Source: Datnioides undecimradiatus (Eukaryota > Chordata > Actinopteri > Lobotiformes > Datnioididae). From it: a stretch of DNA of 64,000 nucleotides. Below the pieces are notes generated by a model. The model made no database searches and had not been told where the DNA came from. It worked only from the letters and a program-made list of their open reading frames with translations. Positions 38,705-51,172 of the stretch are shown one piece after another; the first letter of the stretch is position 1; the number at the start of each line of letters is the position of its first letter. The DNA is taken from contig WARS01000014.1 of the NCBI GenBank assembly GCA_008933995.1, positions 5,999,192 through 6,063,191 of the forward strand, given 5' to 3'. The position numbers and the translations under genes were made by a program.

Positions 38705-38850
38705 ACAAAGGAGTGAAAGGAACAATCCAAAACGACTTTTTTTGGGGTTCGGCTCATGTTCTATCCACTAACTTGGAAAGATTTGGGTTTATGACCTATA
38801 CTGCAGCCAGCCACCAGGGGGCGATCCACATGTTTTGGCTTCACTTTAAA
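38705..38850. repeat. Teleost interspersed repeat containing the CCACCAGGGGGCGATC word
   Basis: The ordered words GGGTTCGGCTCATGTT, GACCTATACTGCAGCCAGCC, CCACCAGGGGGCGATC and TTTTGGCTTCACTTT form a fragment I recognise as a common fish dispersed repeat, probably a nonautonomous DNA element. Termini not resolved. Confidence 0.55.
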
Positions 38851-40394
38851 GAAGCTGACAAACTGACAAAATGTCCATTTTTATATCAAAATAATTGCAT
38901 TTTCCAAAATCTTTAACTAGTCCTTATAAGAAAAAGTAGTAAGTTGTAAGTAAGTAAGTAAGTTGTGGTACAACTTCCATTTTTTAATAATTAATTAAAA
39001 ACAAATTTCTGCATCTTATCTGTATCTTATCCTCTTTGCTGCCCCTCGTTGTGCAATCCAAATTTTCCCCTGATGTCTTTCCAAATGAATTCCTTTATCA
39101 CCTTGTTGAATTTAAAAAGGGAGATTATGCCACGCACCGTAATGACATTTTTCAGGCGATGCAACGTTGCGGCAAATTACAGCAGCGAATCGCATTTGAA
39201 TGTCCTGTAAAAAGGCTTTAACCAGATTTTGATGTGGGTTTGCTCGCAAGGATGTTTGTGCGCAGTGGTACTGAGCCAAATGCATTTTTCAGATGTCAAA
39301 AAACAACATGGGGATCTCCCCTCTGTTGTTTTCACTGATTGAATTTGGTGCCAATCATGCTTGTGTCGTTTTAAAAAACGCAGAGGAGCTTGCACTTCCT
39401 TCATCAATGTAAATTCGCTGGTTCATTATAGTTTGCCAGCCACTGTGCCATCGTGCTTAAGGAAATATTTGCCTCCAGATTAAAGAGGCTTATGGAAGTG
39501 ATTTCTTTTTGTTTGAGATCAGAATCCCTCCTCCTCCACTTTGGTCGACAATTGTTTCAGCGTTTTGTCTCATAAACTGACACAATCCCAGGATCTCAGG
39601 ACATCTGGTGTGCTTGTAGGAGGAGACTTCAGTGGGCGTTGATTAACTCATTAACAAGGGATGGTGCCGTATCAATATTTTATGTGAGCGTAGTAAAATG
39701 GAGGTCTAGTCATGGAAAATAAATACTGTGTTGCATCATGTCCAACAGCACGCCATCTGAAGTCACTTTTGTGGTGTTAACAGCAAAGACTGTTGATTTT
39801 AGCTTCAGATGATTCACATTAATTAATCCCACTGGTCACAGTTGTGACCACAGTTTCATATCACGTTTGTAAAGGCTGCTTGTGTTTTCGCGCCTCAAGG
39901 CTGTGCTCTAAACTGTATAAGTGCAGATAAATACAAACTTCATTATGGAACTGAACAGTTTCAATTAACTGTTTCTGCATACGTTGTGGATGTAACACCA
40001 GTTAATGGGAAATGTACCAGCTGGTGTCTGTCTGCTGGTGCAGAGCAGGTAAGGTAAACTGGGTTTATCAGAGCTGCGATGAAAACTGCTGCCGTTAACC
40101 AGACAGGAACTGTGCCATAAAAACAAATTTAGGAGGTGAACCTGACCAGGTTTGGCGAGCTGCTGTTGACAGTGCTGTTGAGTTCACAATTACCTGAACA
40201 AACCTTCACATTACAAAAGGCCATTTGATTCTTCGTTGACGTCAGGTATTGATGCAAAGAAAAGAAAAAAAGCTGAATAGCCTGCGTTTGTTGGTTTGGA
40301 AAAGATTAAACCATGGAAATACTTTTATTGAAATTCAGTTTATTTATATTCCAGGTCATATATATAGGTGTGTATGTGTCAAATGAAATCACAT

Positions 40395-40572
40395 ACTCAG
40401 TCATACACAGCACAGGGTATTGGGAGTTTCATTCTGGGCCACTGAGCAGTATCTGGTGACCAACCAACATGGGGAGAATGTGCATACTCCACACAGAAAG
40501 GCTCTGCCCAGCTGGGAATTGACCCAGGACTGTCTTGCTGTGCGGCGACCACTGAGCTACCATGCTGCCTCA
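40395..40572 (+). repeat. Teleost dispersed repeat (retroposon-type 3' segment)
   Basis: The ordered words ACATGGGGAGAATGTGCATA, CTCCACACAGAAAGGCTC, GGGAATTGACCCAGGACTG and CTTGCTGTGCGGCGACCACT, then GAGCTACCATGCTGCC, match a sequence found throughout fish genomes at the ends of retroposed elements. The exact family (I suspect L2-like) is uncertain. Confidence 0.65.
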
Positions 40573-42802
40573 TGATGTGTGTATGTGTGTGAGAGAGAAA
40601 CATCAGGTCAGGGAGGGGGACAGGAGCTGGAAGGACAGATTTGTTACCAGTATAAAACAGGAAATACAATGTGCATAGGTTAGCGAGATGCTACAGCCGG
40701 ACTGCCCTTTGCATAACTCCACTGACACTCTGATGACTGTAGATCAACTGTAGAGACCTACATATCTGCCCATCTATACATCTGCATTTTAACTTAACCA
40801 GTCTTCACATAATTCGATCAATATAGCTGCTCTAAAGAAGAATAGCTACAGTATCTATAGTGTATCATGGCCTTGCTTTGCCTGAAAGCGCTGTGTCTAA
40901 GGTTGGTAGACAAGCAACTCTTTCATCTGTTTACCACTGAAACTCTCAGGCATACACAATAAACATCAGAGGCTTTAAGGTCAGGAACTAATGTTCTCTC
41001 ACATAGCAATAAAAAGGCAACAGTCTGAATTGAAATGGGAGAGAAAGTTGAGCTACTTCTAACAAATCTGTCGGCAGATTGTTTCCATCTCTCCAGCATT
41101 CCTGCTTTTATCCCGTTTGATGCATCAGCTAAACAAGGGCCTGACTTCTTGCTATTGAGCTGCATCTGCGGGATGTTTCAACAAGGCTGAAGAACACTTG
41201 TTGCATGTTACATCCAGACTTTGCTGCTCTTCATAAGGAACTCTTCTATTTTTACCCTCTGATGGATACAGAGGACAGAGGACTCAAAGTTTTCTCCTCT
41301 CTAATTAGTGGCCATTAATAATATGATAAACTTCAGACCTTCACTAAACCTGATATTTACCCGTGTGAGTGTCTGTGGCCTCTGATCCACTGATGCTGCG
41401 AGCACCACAGCGACACACACCATTAAATCAGCGTTTGACACATTCACGTGCACTTTGGCTTCTCACGTGGTCTGAATTGAGCCGCTACCCTGCAATCTTC
41501 ACTAAATGTGTCACTTTTTTGGCTCAGTAGGCTTCTCTCACATTTCTGCATTTCACACTAAGCCTGAGTGTTGCATCACCACTCCTTCATGTTAAAAAAG
41601 ACTTCATATAATGGTTAAAAGATATGCTATTACAGCAGGTGAAAGGAGAGTGTACAATGAACATTAGACTGTATGATCATGAAAGAAGGTGTCAGCTACA
41701 AGAGAAGAGGTTTAAATGTGCAGGTATAGCGCCTAAACGTGTGTTGCAGAGAGGTGGGATACTGTTAACCCTGTCTAGATTGTATGTTCACTTAATATGT
41801 GTTATGCACAGGAGAACATGACGAGAGATCTTATAAATTTTAGATGAGCTTCGCAAAATGCTGTCTTAGCTCATTCTTCCTCTTTGTTTCTTCCCTCTTT
41901 GTTGCATCCTTTGTGGTCGTCAGTGCGATCAGGGATTCCTGCAGTTTACACTTTAAACAGCAGTACACTGATTCATTCTCTGTCATCTTCTGAAGGCTGG
42001 CTTTGCGAGCTGTCTCCTGCTTTGCGCTCGCTGTTCAACTTGTTGCCGTTTTCCCAACAATTCCTTTTGTTTCTCAGACAGCTGCCTCCTCTGCTCTCTG
42101 CTCCGTATCGTTACTCTGATAACTTTCCCGGTTTTACTCAGTGTCTCTCAGTCGATCTGTCAAACGCTGTTCTTAAATCAGCATAAATCAATTCCTACTC
42201 CCGCTTTTAGCAGCCTGTGGCTATTTCAGTGATTTGCCGCTGATCCTGTTCCTCCTCAGCTGCGTGGCCCGGATGGCTTCCTGATCGTGCATTTCAGTCC
42301 TGATAGCTCCCTCCTCAGTGACAGCCGCGATAACCTGCGAGCTGCAGTTTAGGAGCCTGTTGCTGAGCTGCTGGCTCCAACGTTGTTATTATTTTAAAGC
42401 CTGTTAAGGTTACTTTCAGCCAGCCACAAAAAGCTCAGCTAGAGCTTTTTCTTCCTCCACCACCTTCCTTTTTAACTGCTGCCGGTAAAAAGCGCCACAT
42501 TTTCATGTTCCACATCAAAGTGTGTTGGCATGTTACTTCTCCCCGAGGCCATCCTTCCTTTCACAAAGTTAAGACTCGCTGTTGAAAATAGTTTGTTAAT
42601 TTTTTTTCATTTGAGGGGAAAAAACTCTGGTCCGCTGCTCACGACTCGCAGCTTTACAGTGTTCGGAGTCACATTTGAGCCCACATTCTCACGAGGTAGG
42701 GATACAGTAAACACCGTAGCCTTTACGCTGCTCTCCGCGGCTCTGTAATGAAACTGTCATTGGTGTCCTTCAACCCTCATGGGCTCAGGCACTCAATTAC
42801 AA

Positions 42803-42827
42803 ACACACACACACACAAACACACACA
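42803..42827. repeat. (AC)n microsatellite
   Basis: An AC tract with one AA interruption. Confidence 0.85.
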
Positions 42828-43908
42828 GTCCATTTGATCTCGTGACAAGGGTAAGTCATCTTCAAGTAATCTTGCAGTACAAGCATACAGCAGCGTATCA
42901 CAGTCTATCTTACATACTGTGTATCCTTATAAGGGAAAAGAGTCAGTGTAACTCACTATTAATTATTAAAGCAGCGAGGCACTGGCCTTTCTAATCTTTT
43001 ATTAAATTCAGCTTGTATTAATTAGGGAAGGTAGGATTTGGTCTCATCTCAACCGTGCACACACACACACTCCCAAACACCAAGAGGCTTGAGTGCAACT
43101 TAATGAGCCTAATTTAACTTATGTTTTAATATTAACCTTGACTATTCTGAGGTCACATCGACTAAATCAACACCGCGAAGCGCCGCGGCCTCCAGCTGCA
43201 GCGCCGACACATGGGACGGAAATCTGATGGTTCTTTTTTAATCCACCCAAAGTTCTTTGTCTGGTAACGACTCTGCGGCTCCACACTCACAATTAAGGCG
43301 GCAGCCGTCCAGTCATCCCTCCTGCCCCGTCACTGTTTCACTCCATCTCTCCATCTCCCTCCATCTCTCACACTCCTTGTTCCTCTCTCTCTATCTCACA
43401 CTGTGCACCCATCTGTTTCAAGAACTTCAAAAACACTCCGTATCCCCTCGCTGCTTTTCTGTATAAGTTCACTTCAGTTCAGTCCGTTGCTCTTTTATGT
43501 CTTAAAAGCCCAACTTCAAAAAGGAAAGAATCTCATCTTTCGTTACTATTTAAGCACTTTATGAAATGCAATGCAAATATTCCTTCTATAACATTTGTTT
43601 CTGTCTGAAAGCGAAGCTGTGCCGAATTAAGCTGGTGCATGGGCGTGATGCGTTGCAAGCATGAAAGATAGACTGAGGGTGAATGAGTGGGAGTGTATTC
43701 ATCTTAAACCACAGGATCTACTTAGAGATGCATATTGGATTAATAGAGCTCGGAGGCTTGATTTGGAGTGGAGTACTCGAGCTGTGTTTGTCGTGACCTC
43801 TCTCATCTCTGCTCAACCTGTCTCCACTCTCTGGATGGGCTGCAGGCTTTTTATCCGCGTCCTCACACCACAACCCTGGAGAGCAACAAGAGCTGTGGGT
43901 GTGTTTGT

Positions 43909-43910
<2 letters not shown>

Positions 43911-43942
<32 letters not shown>
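43911..43942. repeat. (GT)16 microsatellite
   Basis: An uninterrupted GT run of 32 nt. Confidence 0.93.
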
Positions 43943-43944
<2 letters not shown>

Positions 43945-44784
43945 TGTCTCCCTGTCTCAGTCCGGGAATGAATCCATTATTGGAATAGCCTTTCACTTCT
44001 GAGTGGTAGTATTCCTCGGAGTCCGCAGATGTATCTACTGTATGTGTATTTTGTCTGCGAGGCGAGCATTTGATTGGGGTGTCAGGTCTCTCTCACCCGT
44101 GGCTGAGTTTTGGCGAGAGGTGTGCGATGTGTCTCGCAGCTCTGGCACTGCTTGACTCCAGCTGCCTTTGAATGCAGCTTCAAAGCCTGCCTCGCTGAAT
44201 GTTTCTCTCCACACGTTCTGGCACTGTTCACCAACCCTCCCCCCCTCCTTCGCCCACCCCTCCACCCCATCTTCCTCCTCTTCCTCCTCCCCTCCAGCTC
44301 TCTGCTGTGTTTTTCCAGTTCACTTTTGCCCTCACGTCCTTCCCACCTCTCTGTGTCCTCTATCCTCCTGTACACCGTGTCCTCTGACAGCGCCTGGGTG
44401 CCGGTCTGAGATAGAGCACGTCTCAACTTTGACCTCGGTAAGGACCGCAGAGCCAGAGATCAATGGAGTCAATGGAGAAAGACAGAAATATGGAGGCAGA
44501 GGAAGCGCTCTGGCATATTCTGTATCAGGCTGTGCCAACAGTATTGGTCTGTGTGCACTGCCGGTTACTTCCTGTCTTTTATTAAGATATGAAAGCATTC
44601 ATAATGCAAGTGACACACAGACCGTCCCATTTTTGCCAAATTTCACTATCTCCAGGAAAATTAATTTCCCTCAGTCTTACTCTTTTATTATTTTTATTAT
44701 TAACTTCTGTGATCAAAAGTGGGGATATGTGTATCTGTCACAGCTGAGCGAGGGAAGTGACCACTTCTTGTAAATTGTTACACA

Positions 44785-44822
44785 GCTCTGATTCTTCGAG
44801 GGAGCTCTTCAAGAATCAGAGC
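44785..44822. other. Perfect 12-bp inverted repeat, 14-nt loop
   Basis: GCTCTGATTCTT (44785-44796) is complementary to AAGAATCAGAGC (44811-44822). The loop is CGAGGGAGCTCTTC. It would form a stable stem-loop on either strand. No terminator-type or miRNA-type context is evident. Confidence 0.85.
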
Positions 44823-45694
44823 AGCAACGAGGAGTCTGCTGCAGCAGCACATCCCCTTTCCCCTTTATAAATACATGCATGAATATTAGATCGTATTTAA
44901 TTTATTAATATCACAAACATATGGAGGGGCTCTGGGGCGGCGGAGGGAGCTGCAGCAGCAAACAGTGTTGGCATAAGTGTCAGGTTATAACGGCAGCTCT
45001 GTTCACCTGCATGAATAGCTGGAAGTTAGGAGTCAGGTGGCAGACAAGCAGCTGTTGTACATTTCTGCTATTATTCTGAGGAATATGAAGGTCAACTCAT
45101 GTTTAATACAACTTGAGTTATACTCTTACAGTTGTCAATTTTGTTTAAATAAGAATAACTGTACTCATCAAGTTCGTTTGTGCAATCAAGACGCATGAAA
45201 ATGTAGCTAAAAAGGAGTCAAGAAACCCGAGTGGACTGGTGATAATCCAAGTTTTTTAACAAACCTCCAGGTTCTCCAAACCAACGTGGAAGAGAAAACA
45301 AATGCCACCCTACTACCCCAAACAATCTGTTACAGTCGGTATTACATTCAGCAAAGACCGACTTGTTGGTACAACCTTGAGCTTGAGGTTGTTGTGTGCA
45401 CAGTTTTCCTCTGCAGCGAAGGATCATTAGGAACATAACTTTCCATTTATATTGTCTTTTCAAAGACATTGTTACACTGTCAAGAAACTGTTAAATATAT
45501 ATCAGCCAACTGGATGACGTGTTGACGTTTTGTATCTGACTAATTGACACGTTGACCTCAGTTTGTGTCTGGAGGAGCAGGCTTCAGGTAATAAGAGCAG
45601 AGGATGAATTGTCATTGTTATTTTGTCGAGCTGTGGGGAAACATTTTCCAGAAGCTCACGGTGAGACACATAAATGAATGAAAAGGAGAATCTG

Positions 45695-45708
45695 CTGTGT
45701 GTATTTGT

Positions 45709-45740
<32 letters not shown>
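45695..45740. repeat. (TG)n microsatellite
   Basis: A TG tract with two short interruptions. Confidence 0.9.
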
Positions 45741-46017
45741 AGCTCTAGTCTTTACACCTGACTCACACCTTGCCCTCCCACTAAGGATTGCCAAATGTTC
45801 GCCCACACTGTCACCACCTGGCCACTGCTGTGCACTGTGTGATTGCATTGTGTACGTCTGCGTGCATGTGTGTGTTTGTGTGTGAGCTCTCTAACAGATG
45901 GAGTAACCTAATACACGTCTCATTTCTGCCCCGCTGTCCACTGGCCCTCATGGTCTGCTGGTGATGCTATCTGGGCCTTACCAGCATCCTGTCTGCTTTG
46001 TTCCTGGAATCAGCCCA

Positions 46018-46145
46018 CCCCGCCCCGCCCAGCCCCGCCGTGCCTCGCCGCCGCCACTGCCGACGTCCCATAAGCCCAGGGCACCCGGACTCAGATACAC
46101 ACACGCGCGCACTGGTCCCGCAAGAGCAACTCGTCAGGTGGAGCT
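46018..46145. promoter_or_regulatory. Small CpG-rich patch with GC boxes
   Basis: Three consecutive Sp1-type GC boxes (CCCCGCCCCGCCCAGCCCCG) start near 46018. They are followed by CpG-rich DNA to about 46145, isolated within AT-rich intron. It could be a cryptic or alternative promoter or simply a GC-rich island. No downstream open exon was recognised. Confidence 0.25.
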
Positions 46146-47899
46146 GCTCTCGGGTTACCTGGGACAGGTCGCTCTGTGGGAGTGAGATGTGTCTGGAAAA
46201 ACAACATATTGTTTACAGTCAATGAACAGATGCTGCTTTTGTTGTGGACTGGCTCATGAAATCATAACAATGCAAAGCCTGCTGGGAGGTTTGCGCGGGT
46301 GTCAGCTTGTGCACATGCTCCATGCGCCTCTGTGAAAACTTTATAACAGGTTATGATGAGACTTTTGGACCACAGCTGGCTTCAAACAGACTCAAATGCT
46401 TTAAATGCCTGGCTTCCTTTGTTTGGAGATACGGGGTTTCCACCTGACACACCTGACTGTGCTGGCATGCGTCTGTATGAATGGGCCTCCTGCCCTCCTG
46501 CCAGTCCTCTCTCTGCATCCTGGACAGGTACTGTTTTGTCACCGGGACCAGGTGGCAGCGGCTTCTCTATCCATCTCCGTGGCGGCTAGAGGTGACACTC
46601 CATCAGCCAAATGGATTAGTCTCATTGGCTGGGTAATTTATTGATGTTTTCCTCTCCGGGGGATAATAGGTGTATGGGCAGCTGATTGATGAGGCCACAC
46701 GGCGCATGTCTGCCTTCGCAGCGGTGTCACCCACAGTCAGCGGTCAGTCCGTCAGTCAGCCTGGCGTGTTATGAGCCGCAGACTTGACTTATGTAACACC
46801 CAGACTGACGGCCTGGTGAACATCAAATACCTCACTTGACAGGTCTTTCATAGATTATGTGAAAAGCCTGTTTAACGTCAGAGCTGGAGTCACTTAGAGC
46901 TTTCAGGTGTCAGGAGTGGGTGACCCCACAGTGACGCAGATTTATTAGATTTATTCTAAACTTTAGACTCAGTGGAATCTGCAGCACTTGATCACACTTT
47001 AATTGGGGGGTTTGATTAATGGCATGATATTCAGAGAAAGTAGATCTTCTAATAAAGCTTTCACAATGTAACACTGCAGATTTATGGCATCCTCAGTGGC
47101 AATGTGACAGAGTAGCTGTTCGATACTGGACAAGGATTCAGTGGATATACATAATTTAATGCCCAGGGAGGCAGACACACCCGAAATCCTTTTGCGTGAA
47201 CATTATCTTGCAGGTAAAACAGGTCGACACATGTAAAAAACAAACAAAAAAAGGCAGTTCCCTCTGTCTCCTGCTGCTGATATGTCTGGTAAAAGCTTCA
47301 GTCTCAGTGGGGAAACGGTTTCCCCGCAGCCAGCCTTCTGCCTCCATCTGTGACGCTGACAAAATATATGCTACTGCTAATTTTAAGTGTGACCCAATAT
47401 GTTTGTGTGGGCTCCTGCTCTGGTAACATGTGCTCTTGACCTCCTACACTTGCATCCAGAATGTCACAGGTCCCTGACATATAGCCCCTCTCCTTTCCAT
47501 TAGAGGATACCTGATCCTGCACAGGCTTTCACCGCTGAAACAAAGCGAGCGGCGAGCACGCAGGAAATGGGCTTCACAATGGTTCTTACCATGACTTCGT
47601 CTACTTAGAGCCATTGAATTGCGTTTATGAAGAGCCCTCTAGTCTTTCTCTTTGCATTACAAAGTGGCTCTGCTCTTTGTGGTGTAAGAGATACTACAGG
47701 TAGCAGCTAAATTACAGAGTTTGATTTAAGAGGCTTTCATAGAAACCAAGAAAGGAGAAGCAAATAGCTTTGAGGTGGATGTGCATTTTCTCACTGCCTT
47801 CAATTTTTAATCAGTAATCAAATATAATAGGCAACCGCTCTTGTATTACCGGGAATAGAAGGATTTGAGTTTCTACGTACATATATACGTGTGTTTTGC

Positions 47900-47929
47900 T
47901 GTGTGTGTGTGTGTGTGTGGGTGTGTGTA
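47900..47929. repeat. (GT)n microsatellite
   Basis: A GT tract with a GG interruption, followed by a G7 run. Confidence 0.88.
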
Positions 47930-48607
47930 TGGGGGGGCGTGTCTCACCTCCTCCCAGTCTGTCTCCTTGTCTCGGCTGGCAATCTGCACATCTGTCTGCT
48001 CATTGATCACAGAGGGAAGTGCTCCGCAGACGCAGCGGGACAGCCGTAGCCTGAAAATCTAAACAGATGTGCACCACTCCCGAGCATCCTCTCACACTCA
48101 CCCAAACATCCTCAAATGTTTTTCCTAACCTTTATTCACCCAGCTACCGTATCGCTGAGCATGCATGCCGTTTTCCACCCTGTTGTTTCATTTTTCACAC
48201 ACACATTCAAGTTTACAACCACAGCCTGCTAACTGTTTACCACAGAGGCAGTTTGGGAATAAATGGCTTGCTTAAAGCGAGACTATGGAGCTACTGATGA
48301 ACAGCAGACACAGTGGCCACATGTGGCAGTTAAAGGATAATAATGTGCTGAGTTTCACTGGATTGTCCTGAGCCAGTTGATTTGAAAACATCATCATCAT
48401 TCAGTTGCAACTAACAGTGACTCAGCGTTTTGGTCTGAAAATGAATTCAATCATAGACTTGACAAAACACATTTTTTACATGGTGTCTGCAGGATAGAAG
48501 CAAGTACAAAGCCACGTCATCTCAAGGGCAATGAGCGCTGTCCACAGAATGAATTGATACCACACTGAAGTAACTGAGTAGCTTTATTAAGTTAACACAT
48601 TTTCACT

Positions 48608-48759
48608 GCTGATGTTAGCTGTAGCTAGCTAGCCGTGTACACACTGATGTTAGCTAGCTAGCCTTGTACACACTGACGTTAGCTAGCTCGCCTTGTACAC
48701 GCTGATGTTAGCTAGCTAGCCTTGTACACACGGACATTATAGCTAGCTAGCCATTTACA
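48608..48759. repeat. 29-bp minisatellite, about five units
   Basis: Units of the form CRCTGATGTTAGCTAGCTAG-CCTTGTACA repeat in tandem. Three exact-length units run 48642-48670, 48671-48699 and 48700-48728, flanked by diverged units at 48608-48641 and 48729-48759. Each unit holds the palindrome AGCTAGCT (a GCTAGC core). Confidence 0.93.
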
Positions 48760-50486
48760 CAAAAGCATGTGTATGTGCAGTGTTGTGTCATGTTTGGGTT
48801 TTACCATAAAATTTAGCCTCCTCTCTTATTTTCTTTTCTAATTATCTGTTGTTCATGGGTCATAAAACCTCAATGCACATATCTCATATGGAAATATCAC
48901 CTCAGTTCACCATGCAGAATTCATTTGTAGTCCATATACTTAACGTGTGTGTTGACTTAATACGCTGTCATTTTGTGAAACGTTTGCTGTATGTTAGAAA
49001 ACAGCTTTAGAAACTTACTCTCTGCTGGTTTTCACTTTATGACTTAACTTCATAAAGTTAAAACATAAAGTTACCAAGCAATACATTGTACTTACCTAAG
49101 ACTAGTCACCATAAGCTATTCGTTACACGTGACCAAGTGAGTGTTGCAGAAAGTTGTGTTTCTTATGAATTCAGCTTTTGAGAATTAAAAGTGAGATTGT
49201 AGTAATTCCTTTCAAACTTCCATCATATAAATGCACAGCAGCAGCCATTAGTCCGTGAGAGGGACTGATATTTATTTCCTTTGCTCTGATATTGTCACAT
49301 TCTCATATGGACCTCCTTATGAGCCTGAAATTGCACACAGAAAAACACATAATATGTTCTGCACAAAAGACAAAGAGCTGTCGCATCGTTTCCCTGTTCT
49401 GTCCGTGGACCCGCAGCTCTGCGTAGGCTGACGAGCGTCATTTGACCTCAGAGAAGCATGAAGAGAAAGAAATTAAACCATCCAAGCAAGAAAAATCAAA
49501 TAACAAAAATGAAACGGCTCGCTTTTGTAGCACAAAAACCAATAACTTCCTCTAATGTCCCCTAAACCAGTGCCTCCCCCGGCCCCCGCCCTCACAAAGC
49601 AGTTGTGGCTATCACTCTCAACAAAGTGATGTAGTGGACTAGCTGCGGTATAAATGGGATTTCAGCATCCATAGCTATTCTCCTGTCCAAAGCTTCATTT
49701 CACTGACTCTCAGCTCCCCTGCTAAGTTCAGTAATGGAGCTTTAAATCCCCTCTGTTGTTGGGTCCTCACTCATTTTGCTACCGGGTCGATGATAGAGCT
49801 CTCGCTTCTTGTGCCACCTTGTTGATAAGACTTCACTTTGTGCCTTGAAACGCCACTGATTATTTTCCCTCCTCGCATCAGCCACGCAGCCCTCCCTCCT
49901 GCTTGCTCCGTACGCTTTTCTCCCTGCAGACATCCTCATGGTCATGCCTCTCCTGGTTGACGAATATATTGAGATTAATAGTCTCTTTTAAAGCGACTTT
50001 TTTTTTAAGTCTGCACGCTTCTTTCTTGTCTGCGCTATAGTTGCATTGAAAGGTCAAACCCCAAATCCTTCCTTTCATCTGTTACAGATGTTTTGCTCTC
50101 TTTATTTTTCAAGTCATCGTCTATTACTGCTGTATTGTGTGCGTGTATGTGTGTGTCAATGTGTGTGTGTGCGTGTGTGAGCAATCCCATTAGAGAAAAC
50201 AACAAATTGAGAAAAACTGGGAAAAGTGAAAGCGAGGCTGTGCGTGGGAAGTTCTCTCTCACTGCGATTGCTGAGGAATGGGACGGATGTTTGGGGGGAA
50301 TTGCATCTCTTTGACTGTTTCATGTTTTTGAGCTAAATTGCTGCCTATTTTTTGACAGCTTTGCCGTAGTTGTTGTGATTACCGAGGCGTATCATCACCC
50401 GGCTGAATGCAACAGTTCATAATGGTTCCCTGACTGTCATCTTGTCTGACTCTCATGTCTCATGTTGCGCTCTCACTGTCTTGCAG
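48760..50486. other. Intron 2, final segment up to exon 3
   Basis: Unique intronic DNA with an interrupted GT tract near 50136-50180. A pyrimidine-rich approach (TGTCTCATGTTGCGCTCTCA, then CTGTCTTGCAG) leads to the exon 3 acceptor. Nothing else recognised. Confidence 0.6.
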
Positions 50487-51172
50487 AGGCCTTTGACCTG
50501 GTTCTGCGCCACGGCCGGAACTCCACCCTGGCCATGCTGAAGACAGAGTTCCCAAGTCTTGGAGGTGGAGCCCAGAGCTCTGTCGGGCAGCTCTTCCTGG
50601 ACATGTCGCTCTACATCCTGGGTTCAGACTCCACAGTGGACCACATGGTAGCGGTGCTCTATGGCCGCCTCTTCCCCCTGACATACCGCCGCCTGCTGGG
50701 GGGCAGCGTGTCCTCTGTGTCTGAGGAGTGTGTAAGAGGAGCCTGGAAGGACTCTGGAGCATTTGGCCCCTATCCCAAGCTGATGATGACCCGTCTGTCT
50801 CGCTCTCTCCTGGCCACACGAGTCTTTCTGCAGGCGCTGAACCTGGGCATCGAGGTTGTCAACACCACCGACCACCTGCGACCTGGCCGGGACTGCAGCC
50901 GGGCCCTGCTGAGGCTGTGGTACTGCCCGCACTGCCAGGGCATGCTGGGGCCGCCAGCTTGCAGAGGCTTCTGTCAGGCAGTGATGCAAGGCTGCCTAGG
51001 GGGAGCGGCCGAGGTGCAGCCTTATTGGAGGAACTACGTAGACGGACTGGGGAAGCTGGCTGGCGCCATGAGAGGAGAGCAGGACATGGAGGCTGTTGTT
51101 CTTAGACTGCCTTCAATGATCAAACTGGCTCTCAAGCACGCTGTGAACGCACGCACCCGCCTCACTGCCCTG
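50487..51172 (+). CDS. gpc3: Glypican-3 exon 3, large core exon
   Basis: 686 nt encoding about 229 residues of the extracellular alpha-helical core. The first two bases complete Glu from exon 2, and the exon ends in phase 0 before GTGAGT. The glypican family signature is clear: SLYILGSD, PKLMMTRLSRSL, then FLQALNLGIEVVNTTDHL, WYCPHCQG and VMQGC, with YWRNYVDGL further on. Seven cysteines fall at the family positions (EECVRG, RDCSRA, YCPHC, PACRGFC, QGC). N-glycosylation sequons NST (in RNSTLAM) and NTT (in VNTTDH) correspond to sites in human GPC3. EAF at the start, SLYILGSD, and VMQGC point to GPC3 over GPC5. The core binds Hedgehog and Wnt ligands in characterised homologues. No frameshift or missing residue seen. 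The open frame reads 20 codons past the donor into intron 3, which is not coding. Confidence 0.96.

Larger units (their letters stand above)
38850..44780. other. Intron 2, segment 8: unique sequence with CT-rich blocks
   Basis: A short run of GTAA units (38941-38963) is followed by largely unique DNA. A repeat fragment lies at 40395-40572. CT-rich blocks at 43320-43400 and 44220-44400 create long but compositionally driven frames. No gene recognised. Confidence 0.55.
44823..48600. other. Intron 2, segment 9: unique sequence, GC-box patch, CNE-like block
   Basis: Unique intronic DNA with a TG tract at 45695-45740 and a CpG/GC-box patch at 46018-46145. 46590-46760 is a CNE-like block with paired ATTGG/CCAAT words, and a further TG tract lies at 47900-47929. 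No gene recognised. Confidence 0.55.
4303..50486 (+). other. gpc3: gpc3 intron 2 (46.2 kb)
   Basis: One phase-1 intron from donor GTAAGC at 4303 to the acceptor TCTTGCAG ending at 50486. Glypican genes of this subfamily are known for very long introns. I found no nested gene. Open frames of 60-200 codons are scattered on both strands but have low-complexity or transposon-like content. The intron holds most of the repeats in this list and several blocks of possible regulatory sequence. Confidence 0.9.

Noticed and set aside
44168-44773. A 201-codon open frame on the + strand, the longest outside exon 3
   Set aside because: Its first third is Ser/Pro-rich because it runs through CT-rich low-complexity DNA. 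No domain, signal or family pattern is visible and it is flanked by no convincing splice sites.
48608-48759. CRISPR-like array
   Set aside because: Units are directly tandem without unique spacers. It is a minisatellite in a vertebrate genome.
50487-51172. Glypican-5 as the identity of the gene
   Set aside because: Some residues are GPC5-like, but block-by-block comparison of all four exons favours GPC3. A formal phylogeny was not possible here.
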